Positions 25,360 through 34,276 of a DNA stretch of 60,945 nucleotides are shown one piece after another. How positions within the stretch are numbered: position 1 is the stretch's first letter; each line of letters begins with the position of its first letter. The stretch spans positions 1 through 60,945 of the forward strand of contig CBDDBH010000003.1 in the NCBI GenBank assembly GCA_965225625.1. Direction: 5' to 3'. The notes beneath the pieces were generated by a model, which was not told the origin of the DNA, searched no databases, and worked only from the letters and a program-made list of their open reading frames with translations. Source of the stretch: CBDDBH01 sp965225625 (GTDB lineage: Bacteria > Pseudomonadota > Gammaproteobacteria > JADZEE01). Position numbers and translations under genes: made by a program.

Positions 25360-26268
25360 ATGTGCGGTATTGCAGGGATACTGTTTAAACACGGTGAGTA
25401 CGCCAATATCACTACCGGTCAGGCGCTCGTTGACATGCTCGACGGCTGCCAGCACCGCGGGCCGGATTCCACCGGCTTTGCGTTATACATGGATGAAGCA
25501 CCGCAACAGCTGCGTCTGCGGTTCTTCGTCGATGAAGGTGCGCAGAGCGCTACCACCGTCGCAACGATCAAGCAGGCACTGAGCAACCAAAGCGCCACAC
25601 TCGTGGAAGACGAGCTTGTCGGCAGCAGCTATCGTGTGGTCGTCAAGTTCAACGGCGACCTGCAAAAATTCGCTTACGCGATGGAGCATGCCGCAAAATT
25701 GATTTCGCTGGGCACGAGTCTGGATATCATCAAAGATGTCGGCTCAGCGCAGGATGTTGACGCGCGTTACGACGTCAAGAAGTTTCGCGGCACCCACGGT
25801 ATCGGTCATGTACGCCTTGCCACCGAGTCGGACGTCAAACCGGAAGCCGCACACCCATTCTGGGCAACCGGGTTTGCTGACGTCGCCATCGTCCACAACG
25901 GTCAAATCACAAATTATTGGAAAATGCGACGGCGACTTGAACAGCGGGCCTATGAATTTCGCACCGACAACGACAGTGAACTCATCGCCGTCTATCTGGC
26001 CGATAAGCTCGACCACGAAATTCCCTTGCGCGACGCTTTACGGGATTCCATCGACGACATGGACGGTACGTTCTCGTTTCTGGTATCAACCAAGGATGAA
26101 ATCGGCTACGCCAAAGACCGGCTCGCGGCCAAACCGATGATCATGTACGAGACCGATGATCTGGTCGCAATCGCCTCCGAGGAAGTGTCGCTTAACCGGC
26201 TGTTTCCCGGCCAGGCGTTAAACACCAGAGAGCCGCCACCGGGCACCTACAGTACATGGCAACGCTAG
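25360..26268 (+). CDS. Class II glutamine amidotransferase subunit (glutamate-synthase-like, GlxB/MgsA type)
   Basis: 302 residues beginning MCGIAGILFKHG, with Cys2 as the N-terminal nucleophile that hydrolyses glutamine. QHRGPDSTGFALY, THGIGHVRLATESDV, VHNGQITNYWKMRR and DNDSELIAVYL are the glutaminase core motifs. This is the stand-alone GAT subunit found in split glutamate synthases and in N-methylglutamate synthase. The following gene starts at 26256, inside this one, so the two are coupled. The ammonia would be channelled to the FMN subunit. No genes of the methylamine pathway are nearby, so the acceptor is uncertain. Confidence 0.92.
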   Translation: MCGIAGILFKHGEYANITTGQALVDMLDGCQHRGPDSTGFALYMDEAPQQLRLRFFVDEGAQSATTVATIKQALSNQSATLVEDELVGSSYRVVVKFNGDLQKFAYAMEHAAKLISLGTSLDIIKDVGSAQDVDARYDVKKFRGTHGIGHVRLATESDVKPEAAHPFWATGFADVAIVHNGQITNYWKMRRRLEQRAYEFRTDNDSELIAVYLADKLDHEIPLRDALRDSIDDMDGTFSFLVSTKDEIGYAKDRLAAKPMIMYETDDLVAIASEEVSLNRLFPGQALNTREPPPGTYSTWQR

Positions 26269-28211
26269 ATCTGTCGCAGATCTCCGTAACGCAGGCGAAC
26301 CAGCGCCTGCGCGATTTTGGCGCCGCCGGCGAGTCTGTCGTCATCCAAAACCCGGATGCGCGGCACCACATTGGTGTGGGTTTAACCGCTGAGATCGATG
26401 TCCACATTCAAGGTTCCGCCGGCTACTTCTGTGCGGGCCTGAGCGACGGCGGGCGTTTCATTGTCGACAACAACGTCGGTTGGGGATTGGGCGACAACAT
26501 TTATCGCGGCTCGGTCATCGTCAAAGGCAATGCAGGCGCGATCGCGGGCGTCGCCATCCGCGGCGCTGACATAGTCGTCCACGGCAACGTCGGCTCGCGC
26601 GCCGGCCAGGTCATGAAGGCCGGTACCATTTGCTGCGCCGGTAACGCCAACTTCATGGCGGGATACATGATGTACGGCGGGCGCATCATCATCCTCGGCG
26701 ACTCGGGTGAACGCGTTGGCGAGGATATGACTGCCGGCGAGATATTTGTTGGCGGCAATGTCCAGGATCTGGGCTCGGACGCCATGTTGATCGATATCGC
26801 CGCCAGCGAGCTAGATGATATCCGCGCGTTTCTGGATTGTTACGAGATTAGTTTCCACGGGAGTTTTCAAAAAATCGTCAACGCCGGCACCAAGTTGCGC
26901 TACGCAACCAGCGAGGAACCGGTCCGCAGTCTGCCCTTTTTTGCATTCTCCGGCGATTCCGAATACTGGAATCCAAAGATCCAGGAAGACATCCATATCA
27001 AATCGCGAATCGGCCGCTACCGGATCCGTGGTTATGGCGGCGCCCGCGAATTGCCACACCTTTCCGATCTTGCCTTCCGCACCAATCCAGCCACCATTGA
27101 TACAGCAGTGGATGTTATATCCAAAGTCGATATGCGCGCCTCGATTGGCGGTTTGAACGGCGCAACGGCGCTTGAACTGAGTATGCCGCTAATGATCGCG
27201 CCGATGAGTTATGGCGCGCTAAGCGCATCGACGAAGCGTGCCATCGGCATGGCATCGAGCCTGTCGGGGATCGCCGAGAATACCGGCGAAGGTGGTATGA
27301 GTGACGCCCAACGCGATGCCGCTGAGCAACTCATCTTCCAAATGCTCGGCGGGCGCCTGGGCTGGAATATCCATGACATCAAGCGCGCCAACGGTTTGGA
27401 AATTTACATCTCGCAGGGCGCCAAACCCGGATTCGGCGGCCAGCTAATGGCCAAGAAAGTCACCAAGGAACTGGCCCGCATACGCGGCATTCCCGAAGGT
27501 ATCGATTTGCGTTCGCCCTCGCGCCATCCCGACATCCTCGGCGCCGACGACCTTGTCATCAAAGTAGAAGAGTTGCGCGAGGCGACCGGCTACGAGCTGC
27601 CGATCAGCGTCAAGCTCGGTGCCGGACGCGTGCGCGACGACATCAAGATCGCGGTCAAGGATGGCTTTGATTTCGTCGAACTCGATGGCATGCAGGGTTC
27701 GACCGGCGCGGGCAGCGCCGAAGTACTGGAATACGTTGGTATTCCGACGCTCGCCGCGATCGTTGAAGCTGAAGAGGCGCTCGCCGAGATTGGCCGCCGC
27801 CAGGATATACAGCTGGTGTTAATGGGCGGCATTCGCGACGGTGTCGACGCGGTTAAAGCGCTGTGTCTGGGCGCCGACGCCGCTGCTATGGGCACTGCCG
27901 TTATTATTGCCGGCGGCTGCATCGCCTGTATGCAGTGTCATGTCGGCCAATGCGTCACAGGTATCGCGACTCAGGACCCCGCCCACGAGAGCCGCTATCA
28001 ACCCGATGTGGAAGCCTGGAACATCCATCGGTTTCTTGAAACGGTGCGTTGGCAAATTGCCTCGCTCACCAACGCCCTCGGCCACAGCGGCGTTGCGCAA
28101 TTGTCGCGCGACGATCTGGTGGCATTGACACCTGACGCCGCCGCTATGACCGGTCTGCCCTACGAACCCGGTTACCGCGACAGCAGCGTCGCGTTGCAAC
28201 ACACGGGCTGA
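26256..28211 (+). CDS. Fused GXGXG and FMN-binding glutamate-synthase-like subunit
   Basis: 651 residues uniting two proteins that are usually separate. Residues about 1-210 form the GXGXG beta-helix, with repeats such as GNAGAIAGV, GNVGSRAGQ and GNANFMAGY. Residues about 260-640 are the FMN-binding TIM barrel, with APMSYGALSASTKRAIG, AENTGEGGM, QGAKPGFGGQL, SVKLGAGRV, LVLMGGIRDGVDAVKALCLGADAAAMGTA and the 3Fe-4S cysteines in CIACMQCHVGQC. It should reduce an imino acid made from a 2-oxo acid and ammonia. It overlaps the GAT gene by 13 nt and precedes the FAD subunit by 12 nt. Confidence 0.92.
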   Translation: MATLDLSQISVTQANQRLRDFGAAGESVVIQNPDARHHIGVGLTAEIDVHIQGSAGYFCAGLSDGGRFIVDNNVGWGLGDNIYRGSVIVKGNAGAIAGVAIRGADIVVHGNVGSRAGQVMKAGTICCAGNANFMAGYMMYGGRIIILGDSGERVGEDMTAGEIFVGGNVQDLGSDAMLIDIAASELDDIRAFLDCYEISFHGSFQKIVNAGTKLRYATSEEPVRSLPFFAFSGDSEYWNPKIQEDIHIKSRIGRYRIRGYGGARELPHLSDLAFRTNPATIDTAVDVISKVDMRASIGGLNGATALELSMPLMIAPMSYGALSASTKRAIGMASSLSGIAENTGEGGMSDAQRDAAEQLIFQMLGGRLGWNIHDIKRANGLEIYISQGAKPGFGGQLMAKKVTKELARIRGIPEGIDLRSPSRHPDILGADDLVIKVEELREATGYELPISVKLGAGRVRDDIKIAVKDGFDFVELDGMQGSTGAGSAEVLEYVGIPTLAAIVEAEEALAEIGRRQDIQLVLMGGIRDGVDAVKALCLGADAAAMGTAVIIAGGCIACMQCHVGQCVTGIATQDPAHESRYQPDVEAWNIHRFLETVRWQIASLTNALGHSGVAQLSRDDLVALTPDAAAMTGLPYEPGYRDSSVALQHTG

Positions 28212-28223
28212 CGGGGCAAGGCC

Positions 28224-30758
28224 ATGGCTGATCAGGTTTACAACCTCACACGCATAGACTTTCCGAAAGCGCCGACCGAGTTTCGCGACGACGCTCGCGA
28301 ACCGCATTTTATCCCGGCTCCCTGCCAGCAGGCCTGCCCGATTGGCACCGATGCACCCTCGTATATCGCCTATATCTGGGAAGGCAAGTACCGGGAAGCA
28401 TTCGAAGCCATTACCGCGACTAATCCGTTCAGTTCGATTTGCGGACGGGTTTGCGATGCGCCATGCGAACCGGCTTGCCGGCGCGTCGACAGCGACGGCC
28501 CGTTGATGATCCGTAATTTGAAGCGCTTCGTCATGGATAAAGTCGGACATGACTACGACCCGCCGCCGGTCGCGGTCACAAAGGAAAAATCTATCGGCAT
28601 CGTGGGCGCCGGTCCGGCCGGTCTTACCGCCGCGCAAGCGCTGTGCGAGGCCGGCTATCGGGTGCACGTGTACGAAATGTCGGATCGACTCGGCGGCTTG
28701 ATGATTTGGGGTATTCCCGCCTTTCGCTGCCCAGCACACGTCATTCAGGAAGATATCGATCGCCTAACCCGGCGCTGCCCCGGACTCGAAGTCCATCTGA
28801 ACACGGCACTGGGAACGGACATAACGCTGGACGAACTGAAGCAAAAACACGACGCGGTGCTGCTGACCATCGGCGCATGGTGGGGTAAGCGCATGCAGAT
28901 CCCGGGCGAAGACGACGCGCGCGTGATCGACGGCGTCAGCTTCCTGCGTCGCATCAACGGCGGCGAGCGTCCCGAATTACCCGAAACGGTAGTCGTTGTC
29001 GGTGGTGGTGATGTCGCCATGGATGCCTGCCGGGTCGCCAAGCGCCTACCCGGATGCAAGCATGTCAAAGTTCTCTACCGGCGGGGCGCGGATGCGATTA
29101 CCGCGCGCAAAATCGAACTCGAAGGCGCCATCGTCGAAGGCATTGAATTTTGCTACAACACTTTGCAGACCGGCCTGCGCGGCAGTGCTGAAGGGATCAG
29201 CATTGACTGCATGCGCACGGCGGACGGTAGCGAAGTCGATGACGACGGCCGGCCACTTCCGGTAGCGGTTGCCGGATCCGAACATTCAATTTCAGCCGGT
29301 ATGCTTATCGCCGCCGTTGGTCAGCAGGCCGAGTGCGCGGAACTCGACGCACACGGACTGATGCTCAGCGATCGGGTGCAAACCGAGTTCGACAGCATGC
29401 GCACCGCCGATCCGAAGGTTTTCGCGGCCGGCGACGGTGCCTTTGGCGGCTCCACCATCGTCGTAGCCATGAACCACGGACAACGCGCAGCTTATTACAT
29501 CAAGGCATTCCTCGAAGGACACGAGAATCCACTTCCGTATCGCACGCCGTATCGCACCCGTCGGGTCGTGGTTGCGCCAGACATCCACTGGGAGAAGTTC
29601 GCACCGCATCAGCCTGAATTTTTAGGCGTCGGCGACAATCCCGTCGATTTTCCCGAAATCGAGGCGACCTACGATGCGGACACGGCTCGCAAAGAAGCCT
29701 CACGCTGCTACCGTTGCGACGCGGAAACGGGCTCAGCGGACTACTCGGTGCAGCACCGCGAAGACATTTTCTCCATGGCCCGCACCAATCCGGCCGATCA
29801 GACGAAGCTCAACGCGATGCTGGGTAAGCGCTTACGCTTACGTGACAATCCCTTTCCGGAGCAGCGCAAAGCGACGCTGGACGATTTGGTTTTCCTACCC
29901 GCTAATCTATCGCGATTGGTAATCGATCCGTATCGCGAAGCGTGCCGGGTCAGCACCAAATTGGCCGACAAATTGCCCTTGGAAATTCCGTTTTTTGTCA
30001 CCGGATTCGATGCGGCACCGCCACAGATCCGCGCCTGCCTGACCGCGGGACTGGCCGAACTGGGCTGTGGATACATCGGTAAACAGCCGATTGGTAAAGA
30101 CATCCCCTGGCTGCAATTGCAGCCGGAAAGCTTAGACGCGCAAGCGGCGGGCAGCGTATTCAACTACACCGCTGACCTGGCTCCTACGCTCAGACGCGCG
30201 CTCGGTGCACATCAGATCGCCGGTTTACGTATCGATTCGCGTAGTGCAGTTGACGACGCGGTGGCATACGCGATCAAACATGAATTCGGCGTGCTGCTGG
30301 TTGACGCCGTCAGCGATAGCAATAACGCCCAATGGCCGGAACTATCGGCTGCGCCTGATCTCACAATTCTGCGCGAGACGATAGCGCGACTTCGGCAAAG
30401 GCGTCATGAGGGGCTTATCGAGATTGTCTATTTCGGTGGCGCCCGCTCCGGCACCGATGCCGCCAAACTCATCGCACTGGGCGCCAACGCGATCGCCTAC
30501 TGCATGCCAATCGGTTTTGCCATGGGCGGACGCATGGAAGCAACCGAATTCGTGTTCGCCGCCGACTACGCTGATGAGGACCGGGTAGCCGCAGTGAAAA
30601 ATATCCTTAAGGCAAGCAGCTCCGAGGCTTCAATGATGGCGCGGTGTACGGGCAAAACAAATCTGCACAACCTCGAGCCAGAGGATCTGCGTGCCATTAC
30701 GCTGGCGAGCGCAACCGCAACCGGTATTCCGCTTGCGGGTGCTCGCCAGTCAGCATAA
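28224..30758 (+). CDS. GltD-like FAD/NAD(P) oxidoreductase with extra C-terminal degenerate FMN-barrel domain
   Basis: 844 residues. The N-terminal part has the cysteine-rich Fe-S motifs (PCQQACPIGTDAPSY and SSICGRVCDAPCEPACRR). The FAD site follows (GIVGAGPAGLTAAQAL), then the NAD(P) site (VVVVGGGDVAMDACRVAKRL), as in the glutamate synthase small subunit. Unusually, about 260 residues follow. They echo the FMN-barrel end of glutamate synthase (IEIVYFGGARSGTDAAKLIALGANAIAYCMPI, CTGKTNLHNLEPEDLRAITLASATATGIPLAG) but without its Fe-S cysteines, so the domain is probably structural. It should pass electrons from NAD(P)H to the FMN subunit encoded just upstream. Confidence 0.9.
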   Translation: MADQVYNLTRIDFPKAPTEFRDDAREPHFIPAPCQQACPIGTDAPSYIAYIWEGKYREAFEAITATNPFSSICGRVCDAPCEPACRRVDSDGPLMIRNLKRFVMDKVGHDYDPPPVAVTKEKSIGIVGAGPAGLTAAQALCEAGYRVHVYEMSDRLGGLMIWGIPAFRCPAHVIQEDIDRLTRRCPGLEVHLNTALGTDITLDELKQKHDAVLLTIGAWWGKRMQIPGEDDARVIDGVSFLRRINGGERPELPETVVVVGGGDVAMDACRVAKRLPGCKHVKVLYRRGADAITARKIELEGAIVEGIEFCYNTLQTGLRGSAEGISIDCMRTADGSEVDDDGRPLPVAVAGSEHSISAGMLIAAVGQQAECAELDAHGLMLSDRVQTEFDSMRTADPKVFAAGDGAFGGSTIVVAMNHGQRAAYYIKAFLEGHENPLPYRTPYRTRRVVVAPDIHWEKFAPHQPEFLGVGDNPVDFPEIEATYDADTARKEASRCYRCDAETGSADYSVQHREDIFSMARTNPADQTKLNAMLGKRLRLRDNPFPEQRKATLDDLVFLPANLSRLVIDPYREACRVSTKLADKLPLEIPFFVTGFDAAPPQIRACLTAGLAELGCGYIGKQPIGKDIPWLQLQPESLDAQAAGSVFNYTADLAPTLRRALGAHQIAGLRIDSRSAVDDAVAYAIKHEFGVLLVDAVSDSNNAQWPELSAAPDLTILRETIARLRQRRHEGLIEIVYFGGARSGTDAAKLIALGANAIAYCMPIGFAMGGRMEATEFVFAADYADEDRVAAVKNILKASSSEASMMARCTGKTNLHNLEPEDLRAITLASATATGIPLAGARQSA

Positions 30759-30930
30759 GTTGAGTTTCCGGGTAATAAAACCTGCGTCGGCATTCAGCGC
30801 CGGCACCCGAAAATCGGCCCGTCACGGCGTTTAATTTAGTGTCTGAGGCATCGCTCAGCGTGTTTGTCGTCAGCAGTAAAATAAATGATACTCGACGGCC
30901 ATTCGCCTGGATCCAGGAGTTGTCATCGAC

Positions 30931-31569
30931 ATGAGCACCAAGAACGACATAACGACCAGCGATTTGTTCGGGCTCCAATACTGGCCCGCCTTGCCGGCCT
31001 TCCTCATTTCCACCGTCAGCAAAGAAGGTAAAGCTCACGTATCGCCATACAGTCTCGTTCATTTTGCCTCTTATACGAATGTCGTCGAGGGGGGCGACAC
31101 ACCCAAAGTAATCACATTCGTCCTCGGTGACTACGACACGTTTGCCGGCGCCAAAGAATCGACCACCTACAAAAATATTCAGGCGACCGGTGAGTTTGTA
31201 GTCAACGTCCCGTCAGCGGGAATTGTTGAACAACTCAACAAGACGGTGTTTCCTGCTGCCGACAAATACGCCTCCTCCGGACTGACGCCTGAACCCTCGT
31301 CTAAAGTAACCGCGCCGTCGGTGGCCGAATGTCTGGTGAACTTCGAATGCGAACTTCTCAAGATCGAGGAAAACCGCTGGCTGGGTGAACTGATTTACGG
31401 ACGTATCGTGGCCGTCAGAGCGGACGCAGAACTGTGCAGTATCCCGGAAAAGGACCGCATGCAGCGCATGGCACCGGTATTTCATTACGCTTACGATCAC
31501 TTCAACGGTACGTATCACGGCCTGGGCGACGTGCTGTTGGAAGAGCTTGACGATTCAGAACAAGCCTAG
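30931..31569 (+). CDS. Flavin reductase-like FMN-binding protein
   Basis: 212 residues of the flavin reductase-like split-barrel family: ALPAFLISTVSKEGKAHVSPYSLVHF, ESTTYKNIQATGEFVVNVP and VNFECELLKIEENRWLGELIYGRIVAV. Members supply reduced flavin to monooxygenases or act as FMN oxidoreductases. CAGGAG stands 12 nt before the ATG. A 172-nt gap precedes it, in which no gene was seen. The gamma-glutamyltransferase gene follows after 17 nt. It could serve the F420-type luciferase-like protein downstream, or act as an electron source for other oxygenases (inference). Confidence 0.85.
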   Translation: MSTKNDITTSDLFGLQYWPALPAFLISTVSKEGKAHVSPYSLVHFASYTNVVEGGDTPKVITFVLGDYDTFAGAKESTTYKNIQATGEFVVNVPSAGIVEQLNKTVFPAADKYASSGLTPEPSSKVTAPSVAECLVNFECELLKIEENRWLGELIYGRIVAVRADAELCSIPEKDRMQRMAPVFHYAYDHFNGTYHGLGDVLLEELDDSEQA

Positions 31570-31586
31570 CCTGCAAAGAAGCGGTC

Positions 31587-33332
31587 ATGAAAAAACTTCT
31601 GTTGATCACGCTTTTTGTATTCGCCGGCCCGGTTGCGGCAGGCGAATTCACCGGCGACCGTTATGTGGACGATGGTTTCGCCGCGCACAGCGTTGTGCTG
31701 GGTCGTAACGGCATGGCTGCCACCAGTTCGCCGCTGGCGTCCGGTGTCGCTGTCGATATCCTGCGCCGTGGCGGTAGCGCGGTCGACGCGGTGATTGCCG
31801 CAGTGGCTGTACTCACGGTCCTCGACCCCGCCGCGGCCGGCATCGGCGGCGATTTGTTCGCTATTGTCTGGGATCCCAAGAGCGGCAAGTTGCACGGCCT
31901 CAACGCCAGCGGTCGCGCACCGGCGGCGCTGACATTAGCGGCGCTGCGGGCCGAGCTGGGCGAGCGCGAGACCTTGCCGATGTACGGGCCGTTGACGTTG
32001 ACGGTACCGGGGGCGCCAGACGGGTGGTTCCAATTACACGGCAAATTCGGCCGCTTACCGATGACGGAGGTCCTCGCACCGGCAATCAAGTACGCGCGCG
32101 AGGGCGTGCCGATCGCCGAGTACGCAGCGTGGCTGTGGAAATACGGCGCCGACAAGCTGTACGAGTCGCCCGAACTCGAAGGCAAACTGGATAATTTTCG
32201 CCAAACCTTTCTCGTCGATGGGAAACCGCCCACCACCGGCAGCGTCTTTCGCAATCCCGATCTGGCCGCAACTTATGAGTTATTAGCCAAACAGGGTCGC
32301 GATGCGTTTTACCGTGGTGCGATTGCAAAGCGCATCGTCAGCTATATACAAAAGGTCGGCGGACACATCAGCGCCGAAGATCTGGCTGCGCATAAAAGCA
32401 ATTGGCTCAGCCCGATCTCGGTTAATTATCGAGGCTACGACGTTTATCAGATCCCGCCGAACGGACAGGGGCTGACGGTCCTGCAGATGCTGAATATTCT
32501 GGAGGGATTCGATGTCGCGGGCATGGGCTATACCAATCCGGATTATTGGCATGTTCTGGTCGAGGCGAAGAAGTTGGCTTTCGAAGACCGGGCACGCTAT
32601 TACGCTGATCCTGAATTTTCAGCGGTTCCGCTGGCTCGGCTGCTGTCTAAGGATTATGCCGCGGAGCGCCGCGCGTTGATTCATATGGATCGTGCCTTAC
32701 AGGATCTGACGCCCGGTGACGCCCGCCTGTCCCAAGGCGAAACAACTTATCTGTCGGTAGCCGACTCCGACGGTATGATGATCTCGTTGATCCAGAGCCA
32801 CTACTGGTTCTTCGGCAGCGGCCTGATCCCGGACGGGGTCGGCTTCTCGTTGCAGAATCGCGGCTCCCGGTTTGCACTGCAGGCAAGCCACGCAAATGTT
32901 TATGCGCCAGGAAAGCGGCCCTTCCACACCATTATTCCGGGCTTTGTTATGCAGGACGGTAAGCCGTGGTTCAGCTATGGCGTGCTTGGCGCTTCGGCTC
33001 AGCCACAAGGCCAGGTGCAAATTCTGCTGAACATGATCGATTTTGGTATGAACGTGCAAGCCGCCGGCGACGCTGCCCGCATGTTTCACACAGGCAGCAG
33101 TTCGCCGCGCGGCGAACCGCAACTACCCGATGGTGGCAAACTGTTTCTGGAAAAAGCGGTTGGCCAACGCGTCATCGATGCGCTTAAACAGCGTGGTCAC
33201 AAAGCGGACTATGTCACCAGCCACTTACGCAGTTATGTCGGTGGCTACCAAGGGGTGATGCGTGACCCGGCAACCGGCGTCTACCACGGAGCCGCGGAAA
33301 TGCGCCTCGACGGTCGCGCCGCCGGATATTGA
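31587..33332 (+). CDS. Periplasmic gamma-glutamyltransferase-family hydrolase
   Basis: 581 residues with a signal peptide (KKLLLITLFVFAGPVAAG). The large-subunit region has GMAATSSPLASGVAVDILRRGGSAVDAVIAA and AAAGIGGDLFAIVWD. The small subunit begins at Thr386 in QGETTYLSVADSDG, the self-cleavage nucleophile. The LQNRGSRF segment and the C-terminal GGYQGVMRDPATGVYHGAAEMRLDGRAAGY are typical of the family. It hydrolyses gamma-glutamyl bonds such as in glutathione or its conjugates, or may act as a cephalosporin acylase-like amidase. Glutathione-conjugate processing would fit the GST encoded at 51753. Confidence 0.92.
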   Translation: MKKLLLITLFVFAGPVAAGEFTGDRYVDDGFAAHSVVLGRNGMAATSSPLASGVAVDILRRGGSAVDAVIAAVAVLTVLDPAAAGIGGDLFAIVWDPKSGKLHGLNASGRAPAALTLAALRAELGERETLPMYGPLTLTVPGAPDGWFQLHGKFGRLPMTEVLAPAIKYAREGVPIAEYAAWLWKYGADKLYESPELEGKLDNFRQTFLVDGKPPTTGSVFRNPDLAATYELLAKQGRDAFYRGAIAKRIVSYIQKVGGHISAEDLAAHKSNWLSPISVNYRGYDVYQIPPNGQGLTVLQMLNILEGFDVAGMGYTNPDYWHVLVEAKKLAFEDRARYYADPEFSAVPLARLLSKDYAAERRALIHMDRALQDLTPGDARLSQGETTYLSVADSDGMMISLIQSHYWFFGSGLIPDGVGFSLQNRGSRFALQASHANVYAPGKRPFHTIIPGFVMQDGKPWFSYGVLGASAQPQGQVQILLNMIDFGMNVQAAGDAARMFHTGSSSPRGEPQLPDGGKLFLEKAVGQRVIDALKQRGHKADYVTSHLRSYVGGYQGVMRDPATGVYHGAAEMRLDGRAAGY

Positions 33333-33392
33333 ACTTCGCGCCGCCACCGGCGGCCTGCTATTTCGTAGCAACTGACAAGAGGCTGGAAGGCA

Positions 33393-34265
33393 ATGGATCT
33401 GGGTAGCTATGGTGTTTTCGTATTCACTGATTTTCTCGAGCAAGCGCAGATTGCCGAGCTCGCCCAACGTTCCGAAGCGTTGGGATACTCGACACTGTGG
33501 TATCCGGAAGGAATGAAATACGAATCAATGGCGCTGGGTGGATATTTGCTTCAACACACCAATAGCATGATCGTTGCCAGCGGCATCGCTAACATCTACG
33601 CACGCGATGCGATGTCCGCGGCGATGGGTCACGACAGCCTTAATGCTTTATATGAAGATCGATTTCTGATGGGTCTCGGCGTGTCTCACGCGCCGCTGGT
33701 TCACGACCTGCGTGGTCACGCTTACGGCAAACCAGTCACGACCATGCGCACCTATCTCGACCACATGGACCAAGCTTGGCAGGCACTGGGCGGGGCAGCG
33801 GACAAACAACTCATGCTCGGCGCTCTGGGTCCGCGGATGACCCAACTGGCCGCCGAACGGACCCTGGGCGCGCTGCCATACAACGTCACGCCGGAACATG
33901 CGACCCGGGCCCGTGCCGTCCTCGGTCCGGATGCGCTTTTATGCTGTGAACAAAAAATCTGCTTCACCGATGATGCGGCGACGGCACGGGGCGTCGCACG
34001 TAAGGCATTGGAGATGTACCTAACGCTACCCAATTATTACGAGAACTGGTTCCGCTTGGGATTCGCGCAGTCTGACCTGGAAAATGGCGGCAGCGACGCA
34101 TTGATGGATGCCATGGTTTTTTGGGGCGACGAAGCGGCGATCCGCGCAAAGCTGCAGGCTTACCTGGATGCAGGCGCTAACCAGGTTGCCATTCAACCGT
34201 TGCGGCCGGACGGCTCGCCCAGCATTGATTGGACCGCATTGGAAGCATTGGGCCCGGCAGCGTGA
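33393..34265 (+). CDS. Luciferase-like F420-dependent oxidoreductase (TIGR03620-like)
   Basis: 290 residues with the luciferase-like TIM-barrel pattern of the TIGR03620 group: DFLEQAQIAELAQRSEALGYSTLWYPEG, NSMIVASGIANIYARDAMSAA, DRFLMGLGVSH and ALPYNVTPEH. Members of this group are predicted to use coenzyme F420 rather than FMN. F420 is uncommon in Gammaproteobacteria, so either the cofactor is made elsewhere in the genome or the protein uses FMN. The gene follows the transferase by 60 nt and its end overlaps the upstream reading of the sulfatase frame. Confidence 0.85.
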   Translation: MDLGSYGVFVFTDFLEQAQIAELAQRSEALGYSTLWYPEGMKYESMALGGYLLQHTNSMIVASGIANIYARDAMSAAMGHDSLNALYEDRFLMGLGVSHAPLVHDLRGHAYGKPVTTMRTYLDHMDQAWQALGGAADKQLMLGALGPRMTQLAAERTLGALPYNVTPEHATRARAVLGPDALLCCEQKICFTDDAATARGVARKALEMYLTLPNYYENWFRLGFAQSDLENGGSDALMDAMVFWGDEAAIRAKLQAYLDAGANQVAIQPLRPDGSPSIDWTALEALGPAA

Positions 34266-34276
34266 CAGGACTGCAA

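Noticed and set aside
25360..30758. N-methylglutamate synthase of the methylamine pathway
   Set aside because: Domains agree, but no gamma-glutamylmethylamide synthetase or N-methylglutamate dehydrogenase genes are present, so only a glutamate-synthase-like role is claimed.
30759..30930. Terminator or riboswitch in the 172-nt gap before the flavin reductase gene
   Set aside because: Only a weak CTGAG/CTCAG hairpin without a T run was seen.
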